From Vreelandella nigrificans (GTDB taxonomy: Bacteria > Pseudomonadota > Gammaproteobacteria > Pseudomonadales > Halomonadaceae), in NCBI RefSeq assembly GCF_002374315.1, contig NZ_NWUX01000012.1, positions 1 to 64,000 of the forward strand: DNA of 64,000 nt. The letters are read 5' to 3'. This document shows positions 28,581 through 39,455 of this stretch, piece by piece. The translations under genes and the position numbers were made by a program. Within the stretch, counting starts at the first letter, position 1; the number at the start of each line of letters is the position of its first letter. The notes below the pieces were generated by a model. That model saw only the letters and a program-made list of their open reading frames with translations. It was not told the origin of the DNA and ran no database searches.

Positions 28581-28856
28581 ATGTTAGGTGGTATCAGTAT
28601 TTGGCAGTTGCTGATTGTTCTGGGCATTATCATCCTGATTTTCGGCACCAAAAAGCTACGTAATGTGGGCACCGACCTAGGCGGTGCAGTCAAAGGCTTT
28701 AAAAAAGCGATGCACGAAGAAGAGAAAGATGGCGACAAGAAAGACGCCGACCAGCCCCAGGCTAAAGTAAGCCATGATGAGGCTGGCAATACCTATGATG
28801 TGCAAGCCGAAGAGAAACGTGCGGCGGAAGCCGACAGCAACCAAGAGCGCAAATAA
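28581..28856 (+). CDS. tatA: Twin-arginine translocase subunit TatA
   Basis: 91 residues from the ATG at 28581 (GAGGAA 6 bp upstream); an ATG two codons earlier is too close to that site. One N-terminal transmembrane helix ([22 protein letters not shown]), the hinge [19 protein letters not shown] amphipathic helix, and an acidic/basic unstructured tail. TatA oligomers form the passage for folded proteins. The hydrophobic segment ending FGTKKLR with polar start distinguishes it from TatB. Confidence 0.95.
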   Translation: MLGGISIWQLLIVLGIIILIFGTKKLRNVGTDLGGAVKGFKKAMHEEEKDGDKKDADQPQAKVSHDEAGNTYDVQAEEKRAAEADSNQERK

Positions 28857-28859
28857 CCC

Positions 28860-29315
28860 ATGCTGGATATCGGCTTCCTTGAACTGATGCTTATTGGCAT
28901 AGTCGCGCTACTGGTTCTTGGCCCTGAGCGTCTGCCAAAAGCTGCGCGCACCGCTGGCATGTGGATTGGCAAGATCAAGCGCACGGTATCCGGCATGCAG
29001 CGTGAAATTAGCGCGCAACTGGAAGCAGAAGAGCTACGCCAGAAGCTGAATGAGCAGCAGAAAAAACTCGATGACAGCTTAAAGAAAGCCAAGCAGGACG
29101 TTGAGAGCATTGCCGATGCCCCGTCGGCCAATAGCTCAACGTCTGCTGCTGCAAAACAAGCTACCGAACAGCGAGTTTCCAATGCCAGCGCCCGGCTGGA
29201 TGAGGCGCTACAAATGGTACGTGAAGACACTGAAGCCACTGATCTTCACAAGGCTGATGTTAAAGAAGCTGATCTAAAAAAGGCTGACGTTAAAAAGGAT
29301 AGCAATCACCAATGA
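28860..29315 (+). CDS. tatB: Twin-arginine translocase subunit TatB
   Basis: 151 residues, 3 bp after tatA. TatB hallmark MLDIGFLELMLIGIVALLVLGPERLPKAART, with the Glu in the transmembrane helix and the GPERLP hinge, then a long amphipathic coiled-coil-like helix. The last 25 residues contain four Ala-Asp-Leu/Val-x-Lys/Glu units encoded by 15-bp tandem repeats (29238-29297). It forms the substrate receptor with TatC. The stop overlaps the tatC start (ATGA). Confidence 0.95.
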   Translation: MLDIGFLELMLIGIVALLVLGPERLPKAARTAGMWIGKIKRTVSGMQREISAQLEAEELRQKLNEQQKKLDDSLKKAKQDVESIADAPSANSSTSAAAKQATEQRVSNASARLDEALQMVREDTEATDLHKADVKEADLKKADVKKDSNHQ

Positions 29316-30091
29316 GCATGTCTGGCGATCCACAGGAGCCGCGTAACGAACAAAGCCAAGCCCCGCTTATTGAGCACCTAATAGAGCTGCGAACACGCCT
29401 CATTAAAGCCGTCGTGGTCATTCTGGTGATCTTTCTTGGCCTGTATGCCTTTGCTAACGACATTTATACCTTTGTTGCCGAGCCTTTGATGGCCCTGTTG
29501 CCGGAAGGCTCTCAGATGATAGCCACCGAAGTGGCCTCCCCCTTCCTTGCCCCTTTTAAGCTGACCTTGGTGGTTGCGGTATTTATCGCTATCCCCTTTG
29601 TGCTTCACCAAGCCTGGGCCTTTGTAGCGCCAGGCCTGTATGACAATGAAAAAGCATTGGCTATTCCTATCTTAGTGTCTAGCGTTGCTCTGTTTTACGC
29701 CGGTGCTGCATTTGCCTACTACGTCGTCTTCCCACTGCTGTTTGAGTTTTTCACTCAAACAGGTCCGGAAAATGTCGCAGTGATGACCGATATCAACCAG
29801 TACCTCAACTTTGTGCTGAAGTTGTTTTTCGCTTTCGGGGTCGCCTTTGAAATCCCGATTGCTACGTTTTTGCTGATTTTCTCGGGCGCTACCACCGTTG
29901 AAAGCCTTTCCAAAAAGCGCCCGTATATTATTTTGGGCTGCTTCATTGTCGGTATGCTACTAACCCCCCCCGATATTATTTCCCAGAGTCTGCTGGCTGT
30001 ACCGATGTACCTGCTTTACGAAATAGGCCTGCTATTTGGCCGTTTAGTGCGTAAACGCAAAGCTGAAGCGCCTGACGAGCAAGAGAACTAA
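29312..30091 (+). CDS. tatC: Twin-arginine translocase subunit TatC
   Basis: 259 residues with six transmembrane helices. The N-terminal signal-peptide contact motif HLIELRTRLIKA, then FLAPFKL, and the later VVFPLLFEFF and GCFIVGMLLTPPDIISQSLLAVPMYLLYE segments are typical. It recognises the twin-Arg signal peptide together with TatB. Final gene of the ubi-his-tat run, followed by a strong terminator. Confidence 0.96.
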   Translation: MSMSGDPQEPRNEQSQAPLIEHLIELRTRLIKAVVVILVIFLGLYAFANDIYTFVAEPLMALLPEGSQMIATEVASPFLAPFKLTLVVAVFIAIPFVLHQAWAFVAPGLYDNEKALAIPILVSSVALFYAGAAFAYYVVFPLLFEFFTQTGPENVAVMTDINQYLNFVLKLFFAFGVAFEIPIATFLLIFSGATTVESLSKKRPYIILGCFIVGMLLTPPDIISQSLLAVPMYLLYEIGLLFGRLVRKRKAEAPDEQEN

Positions 30092-30143
30092 CAGCGGTCA
30101 CCAGTCTTAGCTAAACTTAAGCACCTCCTAAAAAGTACCTACT

Positions 30144-30182
30144 AAAAAGCCCCAGCTACCTTTTGATAGCTGGGGCTTTTTT
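30144..30182. terminator. Bidirectional terminator between tatC and elbB
   Basis: AAAAAGCCCCAGCTA and TAGCTGGGGCTTTTTT form a 10-bp stem with A5 before and T6 after, placed between convergent genes. Confidence 0.93.
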
Positions 30183-30224
30183 GCTCAACAAGCAGTTTGG
30201 GTGTTAGCCAGCGCTTGGTGTTAC

Positions 30225-30884
30225 TTAACCCATCATTTCATCAATACGATCAACCAACTTAAAGATCCCTGTGGCTGCCTCACTAATACGTGTTGCTAGC
30301 ATATAGGCGGGCGTCGTCACTACGCGGTGCTCTAAGTCCACGACAATATCCTCAACACCACAGCTGCGATGCAGGCCGCCCATGGCACTTATTGCGCCAG
30401 ATACACCCGGATCATTGCCAATAGTTACCGCGACGCCTTCTCCTAGTAAGCGTGGCACCATGACCGGCGCAATACATATTAAGCCGATGGGCTTAGCCTC
30501 TTCTTTAAAACCTGCCAGTGCTTCTTTTAGGCTCTCTAGCACCTGCATGCTATCGCCTTCAACGGCAAAGTCAGACAAATTCTTAGCAACACCAAACCCG
30601 CCAGGCACAATCACCGCGTCGAATTCATCGGCATCTAGCTCAGTAATAGGGCTGATCTCACCACGGGCTAATCGCGCAGACTCTTGCAGTACGTTACGCT
30701 GCTCCCCTTCAACAGGTTCTTGGGTTAAATGATTAATCACGTGGTACTGTTCCACATCAGGCGCAAAACAGCGGTAACCAATGCCCAGTTGATCCAGCCG
30801 CAGCAGGGTTAGGGTGGTTTCATAGATTTCTGAACCATCAAAAACACCGCAGCCTGCCAATACGATTGCTACCTGTTTAGTCAT
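30225..30884 (-). CDS. elbB: ElbB-type DJ-1/PfpI-family protein (glyoxalase-like)
   Basis: 219 residues or so from the ATG at 30884, which has AAGGAG upstream; a longer start at 30920 has none. VAIVLAGCGVFDGSEIYET opens the protein; the nucleophile elbow is the Cys in IGLICIAPVM; FDAVIVPGGFGVAKNLSDFA is also conserved. ElbB was linked to isoprenoid synthesis in E. coli and shows glyoxalase-like activity on glyoxal. The physiological substrate is uncertain. Confidence 0.9.
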   Translation of the reverse strand: MTKQVAIVLAGCGVFDGSEIYETTLTLLRLDQLGIGYRCFAPDVEQYHVINHLTQEPVEGEQRNVLQESARLARGEISPITELDADEFDAVIVPGGFGVAKNLSDFAVEGDSMQVLESLKEALAGFKEEAKPIGLICIAPVMVPRLLGEGVAVTIGNDPGVSGAISAMGGLHRSCGVEDIVVDLEHRVVTTPAYMLATRISEAATGIFKLVDRIDEMMG

Positions 30885-31024
30885 GCCTATCTCCTTATGG
30901 TCGCCGTTATTTTTCACCACATGCCTAGCGACTTGGCCAAACTACCCACTTTAGCCAGTCCATCCAACCGCCACAAGGCGGCTTTCGCCGCAAGGTATGG
31001 CTGATATACTCACTGTAAGCCTAA

Positions 31025-32068
<1,044 letters not shown>

Positions 32069-32107
32069 CGCCTTCTGCCACTCCGCTACTTATACTTACG
32101 CTGTCGA

Positions 32108-32138
32108 GATGACAAACAGGTGACACTTGTTTGTCATC
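32108..32138. promoter_or_regulatory. Inverted repeat upstream of ppk1, candidate PhoB site or terminator
   Basis: GATGACAAACA and TGTTTGTCATC are perfect 11-bp arms around a 9-nt centre, 73 bp before the ppk1 start and 40 bp after hemB. On the minus strand GTGTCAC-CTGT-TTGTCAT has the 7-4-7 layout of a Pho box (half-site CTGTCAT), with five and six of seven matches. The weak following T content argues against, but does not exclude, a hemB terminator. Confidence 0.45.
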
Positions 32139-32210
32139 TTCTCCCTGCATACTGCCGCTAATAAGCGTTATCACGCTATGCTTAAAGTAAGCCATTTACG
32201 CGGGGCAGCC

Positions 32211-34403
32211 ATGGACAACCAAGTACCAGACTCAGTGCCATCAACGCCTATTGAGCCATATGTTGGCGAAGGGGAAAGCTTGCCACTACGCATTAATCGA
32301 ACGCCTACCGGCGTACAGGCACGGGAGTCACACTTAGAAACCGACCTGGACGATCCGCAGCTCTATTTCAATCGCGAAATTTCACATTTGCAGTTTAATA
32401 TCCGCGTGTTAGAACAAGCGCTAGATGATGCCCACCCCATTCTTAACCGTTTGATGTTTTTGCTTATTTTCTCATCAAACATGGATGAGTTTTTTGAAAT
32501 TCGTGTTGCAGGACTCAAGCATCAACTGGCGCTGGGTGACGACACTACTGCCGCCGACGGCCGCTTGCCCAAAGCAGTACTAACGGAAATCTCCGAAGTT
32601 GCCCATCAGCAGATTGAGCGTCAGTATCAAATTTTAAATGAGGTACTACTGCCAGGCCTGGAGAGTCAGGGACTGCGTTTTCGTCGCCGCGACCAGTGGA
32701 GCGATGCCCAAAAAGCTTGGGTACGAGAATTCTTCGATAGCGAAATTATGCCTGTCATCAGCCCTATCGGCCTGGATCCCTCACACCCCTTTCCCCGTTT
32801 GGTAAATAAAAGCCTTAATTTTATCGTTGAGCTAGAAGGAAAAGATGCCTTTGGTCGCGCGGGTGGTATGGCGATCCTTCCTGCACCACGCTCGCTACCC
32901 CGGTTAATGGCCCTTCCCAAGGAGCTGTGTGCAGAAGGCTTTTCGGAATATGTGTTTCTATCCTCAATGATTCACGCGCATGCCGAGGAGCTTTTCCCTG
33001 GCATGCGCGTATGCGGCTGCTATCAGTTCCGGCTAACACGCAATGCGGATATGACTGTCGATCCTGAGGAGGTATCCGATCTAGCCTCGGCACTACGCGG
33101 CGAGCTGCTGGCTCGCCGTTACGGAAGTGGCGTGCGCCTTGAGGTGGCAGACAACTGCCCCGACGATTTAAGCAGCTTTTTACTGCGTCAATTTGAGCTG
33201 GAAAGCAGCGACCTATACCGAGTACAAGGGCCCGTTAACTTAACCCGTATGATGTCGGTACTAGGCGACGTTGACCGCCCAGAACTACTATATCGCCCAT
33301 TTACCCCTAACGTGCCCAAAGCATTAAAAGGCGGCAGCCTATTTAGCGCTATCGCCAAAAGCGATATTTTGTTACACCATCCCTTTCAAGCCTTCTCACC
33401 TATTGAAGACTTGCTTCGTGAGGCTGCCCGGGACCCTGATGTACTGGCGGTAAAGCAGACGCTTTACCGCACTGGCGCCGACTCCTCAATTGTAAATGCC
33501 CTTGTAGAGGCGGCTAGCCACGGCAAGGAAGTGACTGTCGTGATAGAGCTACGGGCACGTTTTGATGAGGCCGATAACCTTCAGTTGGCTGCGCGACTAC
33601 AAGAAGCTGGGGCTATCGTGATTTACGGCATTATGGCGTATAAAACCCACGCCAAAATGCTACATATCGTGCGCCGGGAAAAGGGCGAGCTGCGCTACTA
33701 CGCGCACTTGGGCACCGGTAACTACCACGCCAAAACCGCCAAGCTCTACACTGACTACAGCCTACTGACTGCGAATAAAGCACTATGCGCTGACGTACAC
33801 AAAGTGTTTCAACAGCTTTCTGGGATGGGCCGCGCACGCAAAATTGACACCCTGCTCCATGCCCCCTTTACACTGCATGAGCGGTTGGTAGAAATGATCG
33901 ATCGTGAGGCCCAGCTTGCGCGTAAGGGCAAACGTGGCCACATCATTATCAAATGTAATTCACTAACAGAGCCAAAACTTATTAAAGCGCTTTACCGCGC
34001 TTCACAAGCAGGTGTGGAGTGCGACCTGATTATTCGCGGCATGTGTTGTCTGAAGCCAGGCATTGAAGGCGTATCGGGTAATATCCGCGTGCGCTCCATT
34101 ATTGGTCGCTTTTTGGAACATACTCGTGTGTTCCACTTCCATAACGACGGTAAGTCGGAAACCTGGTGCTCAAGCGCTGATTTTATGTCGCGCAATATGT
34201 TCCACCGGGTTGAGACCTGCTTCCCTCTGCTGGACAAGAAGCTTGCCAGCCGGGTACGTAAAGACCTGGAGACCTACCTCGTCGACAACTGTCAAAGTTG
34301 GCTACTGCAAAGCGACGGCAGCTATCAGCTGCAAGACCCAGGCAGTGGCGATGCGATTAGTGCCCAGGAAACGCTACTCTATGCTTATGCATCAAAGAGT
34401 TAG
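32211..34403 (+). CDS. ppk1: Polyphosphate kinase 1
   Basis: About 730 residues from the ATG at 32211 (GGGG a few bases upstream); in-frame starts at 32127 and 32178 would begin in the leader or lack a ribosome site. The N-terminal domain DDPQLYFNREISHLQFN is diagnostic. The phosphorylated His lies in YKTHAKMLHI, and the second His in LGTGNYHAKTAKLYTD. Arg/Asp residues of the phospholipase-D-like fold are present (VVIELRARFDEADNL). It reversibly transfers the ATP gamma phosphate onto polyphosphate. No exopolyphosphatase gene adjoins it. Confidence 0.95.
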   Translation: MDNQVPDSVPSTPIEPYVGEGESLPLRINRTPTGVQARESHLETDLDDPQLYFNREISHLQFNIRVLEQALDDAHPILNRLMFLLIFSSNMDEFFEIRVAGLKHQLALGDDTTAADGRLPKAVLTEISEVAHQQIERQYQILNEVLLPGLESQGLRFRRRDQWSDAQKAWVREFFDSEIMPVISPIGLDPSHPFPRLVNKSLNFIVELEGKDAFGRAGGMAILPAPRSLPRLMALPKELCAEGFSEYVFLSSMIHAHAEELFPGMRVCGCYQFRLTRNADMTVDPEEVSDLASALRGELLARRYGSGVRLEVADNCPDDLSSFLLRQFELESSDLYRVQGPVNLTRMMSVLGDVDRPELLYRPFTPNVPKALKGGSLFSAIAKSDILLHHPFQAFSPIEDLLREAARDPDVLAVKQTLYRTGADSSIVNALVEAASHGKEVTVVIELRARFDEADNLQLAARLQEAGAIVIYGIMAYKTHAKMLHIVRREKGELRYYAHLGTGNYHAKTAKLYTDYSLLTANKALCADVHKVFQQLSGMGRARKIDTLLHAPFTLHERLVEMIDREAQLARKGKRGHIIIKCNSLTEPKLIKALYRASQAGVECDLIIRGMCCLKPGIEGVSGNIRVRSIIGRFLEHTRVFHFHNDGKSETWCSSADFMSRNMFHRVETCFPLLDKKLASRVRKDLETYLVDNCQSWLLQSDGSYQLQDPGSGDAISAQETLLYAYASKS

Positions 34404-34428
34404 CTACCGATAGTTAGCTATACACAAA

Positions 34429-34455
34429 AGCCCCGCTGCCTAACACAGCGGGGCT
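34429..34455. terminator. Terminator between ppk1 and metE
   Basis: AGCCCCGCTG and CAGCGGGGCT form a perfect 10-bp stem over a 7-nt loop between two convergent genes. T4 follows on the minus strand, so it best serves metE, while its stem may also stop ppk1 transcripts. Confidence 0.85.
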
Positions 34456-34531
34456 AATTGGCAAACTTCAACCCGATCAGCTCCCCTTGGAGGGGTACTG
34501 ACCTTGTCTTCTTAATATGGACGCTGGCCGT

Positions 34532-36829
34532 TTACGCGTAGCGTTGTCGCAGTATTTTGGCAGCCTCTACCATATTGGCCAAGGCAGGCTCGACCTCTGT
34601 CCAACCACGGGTTTTTAAGCCGCAGTCCGGGTTCACCCATAGCCGTTCAGCGGGAATCTTTTCTAACGCTTTTTCCATTAGCGCAACCATCCAGGCAACA
34701 TCAGGGATATTGGGGGTGTGGATATCATAAACCCCAGGCCCGATCTCATTTGGATAAGCAAAATTTTGGAACGCATCCAATAACTGCATATCTGAGCGTG
34801 AGGTCTCGATAGTAATCACATCAGCATCAAGTGCCGCAATGGCGCCAATAATGTCGTTAAACTCCGAGTAACACATGTGGGTATGAATTTGCGTGCTATC
34901 TGCAACACCTGCCGCACTTAGCTGGAAGCTTTCTACCGCCCAATCAAGATAGGCTTGCCACTCATGTTGGCGCAGCGGTAACCCCTCGCGTAGTGCAGGC
35001 TCATCAATTTGAATAATCTGAATGCCGGCTTTTTCCAGATCCACCACTTCATCACGCAACGCTAGAGCGATCTGCCGACACGTGGTTGCGCGAGGCTGGT
35101 CATCACGCACAAACGACCACTGTAAAATGGTTACCGGTCCCGTTAGCATCCCCTTCATCGGCTTTTGCGTCAGTGTTTGGGCATACTCGCTCCAGCGCAC
35201 CGTCATGGGCGTTGGTCGTGTTATATCACCAAAAATAATCGGGGGCTTAACACAGCGTGTACCGTAACTCTGCACCCAGCCAAAGCGAGTAAACGCAAAG
35301 CCCTCTAACTGCTCACCGAAGTACTCAACCATGTCATTGCGCTCGGCTTCGCCATGCACGGGCACATCCAGCCCTAGGGCTTCCTGACGCTCCACGACAT
35401 AAGCGATCTCTTCGCGCATACGTATTTCATAGTCGGCTTGGCTAAGCTCGCCGACTTTAAATGCCCGCCGTGCGGCACGAATCTCATTGGTTTGAGGGAA
35501 AGAGCCAATCGTCGTGGTAGGGAATAGTGGCAACGCAAGCGACCTACGTTGAGCAACGGCCCGTTTCTCATACGAGGAGCGGCGCTGACTGTCCTGTTCG
35601 GTAATCGCCGCTAAACGCTGGCTCACCACTGGCTGGTGAATGCGTACGGACTCTCGGCGTGCATCTAAAGCGCGTGTTGCTTCACTCACGCGCTGCTCAT
35701 CGACTGCTGTCGCACGGTTATCGACGAGGCGAGCAAGCGTGACGACTTCATCTAGCTTTTGGCGGGCAAAGGCCAACCAGCTAACCAACTCAGCATCAAG
35801 TTCAGTTTCCTGAGTTAGGTCTACCGGTACGTGTAGCAGTGAGCAACTTGGCGCTAACCATAAACGTTGCCCAAGGCGTACTTTCAGCGGTAGTAAACGC
35901 TCACGCAGCGCGGCTAAATCGGCGCGCCAAATATTACGGCCATCCACGAAACCAATGGAAAGCACTTGATGGGGGCTTAACCGGTCAATCACACTCTCAA
36001 CCTGCTGGGGGGCGCGAACCGCATCGATATGCAGCCCCGCGACTGGTAAGCGAGTGGTTAACGAGAGGTTATCCCCCAAGGCGCCAAAATAAGTGGCAAC
36101 CAGTAATTGCACCTGTGCCGACTGCAAGCGGTGGTAAGCACGCTCATAGGCTTGCTGCCAGGCGAGCGGCAAGTCCTGTACCAACGCAGGCTCATCCAGC
36201 TGTACCCACTCAATACCTTGGGTAGCCAAGCGAGAGAGAATGTCACTATAGACATCCAGCACGCTGTCCAATAACGTTAAGCGGTCAAAGTCACTGCCCT
36301 TGGTTTTACCCAACCACAGCCAGGTTAGCGGTCCAGTAAGGGTTACTTTGGGGGTAAATCCCGCTTGTAAGGCTTCATCAACTTCATCAAATAGGCGCTT
36401 GGATGCTAGCGTGAACGACTGCCCTTCATGCAGTTCCGGCACCAAGTAGTGGTAGTTGGTATCAAAATATTTGGTCATTTCACAGGCGGCAGCAGGCTCA
36501 CCGCTGGGAGCACGGCCACGGGCCATACGGAATGCTGTGTCCAGGTCCACGTCCTTTGCTGCCACTTCTTGCTGAGCATTAAATCGACCCGGTATAGCCC
36601 CCAACATTACTGAAACGTTAAGCACCTGATCATAAAAAGCAAAATCACCTACACTAACAAAATCCAGCCCCGCTCTTTGTTGGGTGTGCCAGTGCTGTAA
36701 ACGCAGTGCCTGCCCAGCAGCCTCAAGCCCCTCACGCGTTACCTCACCGCCCCAGTAAGCTTCTGTTACTTTCTTAAGTTCGCGCTGAGCGCCAATGCGG
36801 GGATAGCCGAGAATATGAGAAACTGTCAT
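34532..36829 (-). CDS. metE: Cobalamin-independent methionine synthase
   Basis: 765 residues from the ATG at 36829, with GGAAGG upstream. The N-terminal half starts [17 protein letters not shown]; the catalytic C-terminal barrel has [10 protein letters not shown] and the zinc ligands His and Cys of HTHMCYSEF plus the Cys of [11 protein letters not shown]. It methylates homocysteine from 5-methyltetrahydrofolate. It is divergent from metR across 99 bp, the classical regulatory arrangement. No cobalamin riboswitch fits in that space. Confidence 0.97.
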   Translation of the reverse strand: MTVSHILGYPRIGAQRELKKVTEAYWGGEVTREGLEAAGQALRLQHWHTQQRAGLDFVSVGDFAFYDQVLNVSVMLGAIPGRFNAQQEVAAKDVDLDTAFRMARGRAPSGEPAAACEMTKYFDTNYHYLVPELHEGQSFTLASKRLFDEVDEALQAGFTPKVTLTGPLTWLWLGKTKGSDFDRLTLLDSVLDVYSDILSRLATQGIEWVQLDEPALVQDLPLAWQQAYERAYHRLQSAQVQLLVATYFGALGDNLSLTTRLPVAGLHIDAVRAPQQVESVIDRLSPHQVLSIGFVDGRNIWRADLAALRERLLPLKVRLGQRLWLAPSCSLLHVPVDLTQETELDAELVSWLAFARQKLDEVVTLARLVDNRATAVDEQRVSEATRALDARRESVRIHQPVVSQRLAAITEQDSQRRSSYEKRAVAQRRSLALPLFPTTTIGSFPQTNEIRAARRAFKVGELSQADYEIRMREEIAYVVERQEALGLDVPVHGEAERNDMVEYFGEQLEGFAFTRFGWVQSYGTRCVKPPIIFGDITRPTPMTVRWSEYAQTLTQKPMKGMLTGPVTILQWSFVRDDQPRATTCRQIALALRDEVVDLEKAGIQIIQIDEPALREGLPLRQHEWQAYLDWAVESFQLSAAGVADSTQIHTHMCYSEFNDIIGAIAALDADVITIETSRSDMQLLDAFQNFAYPNEIGPGVYDIHTPNIPDVAWMVALMEKALEKIPAERLWVNPDCGLKTRGWTEVEPALANMVEAAKILRQRYA

Positions 36830-36845
36830 GATGAAACCTTCCAAC

Positions 36846-36859
36846 GTGAATGATTTCAC
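36846..36859. promoter_or_regulatory. Candidate MetR operator between metE and metR
   Basis: GTGAA-TGAT-TTCAC, an inverted repeat 17 bp from the metE start. MetR sites are usually written TGAA-N5-TTCA; here the spacer is four bases, so the match is imperfect. The location between metE and its usual regulator supports it. Confidence 0.45.
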
Positions 36860-36928
36860 ACAGTCTGACCACCCTAAAAAGGTGAATCAAACTAAAGTTT
36901 CTAATACCCAACATGAATCAAAATCACA

Positions 36929-37867
36929 ATGATTGAATTACGTCACCTCCGTACCCTGCTTGCCCTACGGGAAACAGGCTCACTGGTAGAAGCCGCCGAG
37001 CGCGTGCACCTCACCCAGTCCGCCTTGTCGCACCAGCTTAAAGATTTAGAAAGCCGAGTCGACGGCCCTTTATTCGCGCGAAAAACACGCCCCGTTGAAT
37101 TTACTCGAGCAGGGCTACGTCTACTGGCACTGGCCGATGAGATTTTACCAGCGGTACGTAAAGCGGAACGGGACTTAGCCCGCTTGGCAGGTACCGAGCA
37201 GGGTCGGCTACATATGGCCATTGAGTGCCACAGCTGTTTTCAGTGGCTGATGCCGACGGTGGACTATTTTCGTGACCACTGGCCAGAAGTAGAGATTGAT
37301 ATTCCTAGCGGGCACCACTTCGATCCACTTCCTGCGCTCGCCCGTGAGCAGCTAGACCTAGTGATTACCGCTGACCCCCAGCCACTAGAGGGAATTCACT
37401 ATGCGCCACTATTTCGCTACGAAGGGCTGCTAGCGGTTTCCCGTCAGCATGATTTTGCAAGGCGGGCCTTTATTGAGCCAAAAGCGCTTGCGGATGAAAC
37501 ACTGATTACCTACCCGGTTGAGCACTCCCGGCTGGATATCTTTAGTCAGTTTTTGTCGCCTGCTAACGTGCGGCCTAAAGAGATCCGTACCGCCGAGTTG
37601 ACCATTATGATGATGCAGCTCGTAGCCAGCGGACGCGGCGTCTGTGCACTGCCCAACTGGGCACTAACCGAGTATTTGGAACGCGATTATGTTTGCGCCG
37701 TTAAGCTAGGCGAAAATGGTATCTGGAGCACACTATACGCCGCGATCCGTGAAGATACGTTGGAAGCACCATGGATGCAGGATTTTTTGCGCACCGCGCG
37801 GGAAACATCGTTTGCCGTACTTACGGGCATTAAGCCGGCATGTCGCGACGAGGAATCAGCAGCGTAA
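36929..37867 (+). CDS. metR: LysR-type regulator of methionine genes MetR
   Basis: 312 residues. N-terminal winged HTH (LRTLLALRETGSLVEAAERVHLTQSALSHQLKDLE), then a LysR effector domain that in MetR binds homocysteine (AIECHSCFQWLMPTVDYFRDHWPEVEIDI). It activates metE and often its own or other methionine genes. It is divergent from metE. Its last 38 bp overlap the 3' end of the convergent histidine kinase gene. Confidence 0.93.
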   Translation: MIELRHLRTLLALRETGSLVEAAERVHLTQSALSHQLKDLESRVDGPLFARKTRPVEFTRAGLRLLALADEILPAVRKAERDLARLAGTEQGRLHMAIECHSCFQWLMPTVDYFRDHWPEVEIDIPSGHHFDPLPALAREQLDLVITADPQPLEGIHYAPLFRYEGLLAVSRQHDFARRAFIEPKALADETLITYPVEHSRLDIFSQFLSPANVRPKEIRTAELTIMMMQLVASGRGVCALPNWALTEYLERDYVCAVKLGENGIWSTLYAAIREDTLEAPWMQDFLRTARETSFAVLTGIKPACRDEESAA

Positions 37868-39437
37868 AACGTGCACCACCAAGAGTGGGGCTGGTATCGA
37901 CGGTCACACTACCACCATGGCCCGCCATGATTTTCTGCACAATAGAAAGCCCCAGCCCATAGCCTCCTGAGCTGCGGGCACGGCTATTATCAAGCCGTGC
38001 AAAAGGTTTAAAAATATCACTTCGTGCTTCCAAGGGAATGCCTGGGCCATCATCCTCGACATCAATACGTACTAAGTTAGGTTCATCGCATAAACGAATT
38101 ACTACCTGAGATTTACCATATCGACAGGCATTGCTTACTAGATTTTGTAGTGCTCTTTGTAGGTAACGGGGTTCAGCTAGTAGCTCAATTTCCGGGCCTG
38201 AAATAAGCGCCAAGCGCAGCTCTTTATGCAGCGGCGACAAGGTATCAATAACGCGTTCAGCCATTGCCCGGCACTCGACTAGCGCCATCGCCAGCTCAGC
38301 ACCATGAATGGTTTCACCACCTAAACGCGCATAGGTGAGGATCTCATCAACCAGTTCATCGAGTTCTGCAATATCCGCATCAATACCCTGCAACTGGCGC
38401 CGAATCGCTGGCTGGTCTGTCATATCTTCAACCATTTGCACCGCAAAACGGATGCGCGCAACAGGAGTGCGTAGCTCATGGGAAACAGCACGAATCATTT
38501 CCTGCTGACCGCGCAGTAAGGTTTGCACCTGATTAGCCATGCCATTAAACGCCATGCCTACACGACCTAAAAAGTCACCGCTTTCTACTTTTACTCGGGT
38601 TTCCAAACGGCCACTAGCGATGCGCGTGGCGGCAAGTTCTAGGCGCGCCATACGAGCTTCAATGCTACGCATAATTAAGTAAAGAATTAGGCTGAGCACG
38701 ATCATTAGACCGACCAGCAGCGGCAAATGCAGATTAAGCGGTAACGTATCGCCACGGGAGATTGGGCCAGCTTGTACCCACTGGTTTTCACCAGGGAGCT
38801 GATAGAGCAAGGTAATCGATAGTTTATCGGTCGTTAACCGTGTAATGACACCACCCAATGTGAGCTGAAACCGCTGCTCAGGCGTCAGGTCATCAGGCAG
38901 AGTAGAAAGTAGCGTTAGCGGCCAACTGCCTGGGCGCAGCGACGCGATGGCGGCTGGCCGGTCACTTGTGGGCATCGCCACCAGCCACTCCCCCAGCAAT
39001 GCTACACTACCCTGCCACTGGCGCTCGCTCCACGAAGCCAAGGAGGCTTCCAGCACCCAGCTATCCCTCTCGCTGCCTCCAGGTAGCCGCTGGCGAAGCC
39101 GCCAAGGCGATTCATCGACAACAACAGCGCCTCGCTCAATACGGGCTCGCTTAAAATACCCAAGGCCAGCATCATGAAGCTGGCGTAACGTTAACTGCAT
39201 ACCCAGCTCTTCAGAGAAGCGGTTTAAGCGCTCTTCACGCTGCTCTATGGGTAAGTTAGCAAGCTGTTGCGTCATTAATGACATGGGTAGTGCGGCAAGC
39301 TGCTCTCGATAATCCTCGCGACGAACCTGCTCAATAAACGAGCGCCCTCCTAAAGCAATCAGGAATACGACACACAGTGCTAGCCCCAGCAATAAATAGA
39401 ACCTTAAAAAAGAGCCGTGGCTGAGCGCTCGCTGCAT
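37830..39437 (-). CDS. rstB: Sensor histidine kinase, RstB-like
   Basis: 535 residues. Two transmembrane helices (about 10-30 and 236-256) flank a periplasmic domain of about 200 residues. A HAMP linker follows (about 257-308), then the phosphoacceptor His320 in VSHELRTPVARIRF, the N box NLVSNACRYG, DDGPGI and GGYGLGLSIVQ. The kinase core resembles RstB. It lies 18 bp downstream of rstA in one operon. The stimulus is unknown; E. coli RstAB belongs to the PhoPQ regulon. The 3' end overlaps metR by 38 bp. Confidence 0.85.
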   Translation of the reverse strand: MQRALSHGSFLRFYLLLGLALCVVFLIALGGRSFIEQVRREDYREQLAALPMSLMTQQLANLPIEQREERLNRFSEELGMQLTLRQLHDAGLGYFKRARIERGAVVVDESPWRLRQRLPGGSERDSWVLEASLASWSERQWQGSVALLGEWLVAMPTSDRPAAIASLRPGSWPLTLLSTLPDDLTPEQRFQLTLGGVITRLTTDKLSITLLYQLPGENQWVQAGPISRGDTLPLNLHLPLLVGLMIVLSLILYLIMRSIEARMARLELAATRIASGRLETRVKVESGDFLGRVGMAFNGMANQVQTLLRGQQEMIRAVSHELRTPVARIRFAVQMVEDMTDQPAIRRQLQGIDADIAELDELVDEILTYARLGGETIHGAELAMALVECRAMAERVIDTLSPLHKELRLALISGPEIELLAEPRYLQRALQNLVSNACRYGKSQVVIRLCDEPNLVRIDVEDDGPGIPLEARSDIFKPFARLDNSRARSSGGYGLGLSIVQKIMAGHGGSVTVDTSPTLGGARFTLLIPRRDMPA

Positions 39438-39455
39438 TAGGCGAACCTCTCTACA

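Noticed and set aside
32127..32210. Upstream TTG/ATG starts for ppk1
   Set aside because: The TTG lies inside the inverted repeat and neither has a ribosome site; the ATG at 32211 is better placed.
36830..36928. Cobalamin or SAM riboswitch ahead of metE
   Set aside because: Only 99 bp separate metE and metR, too short, and no such motif is visible; MetR control fits.
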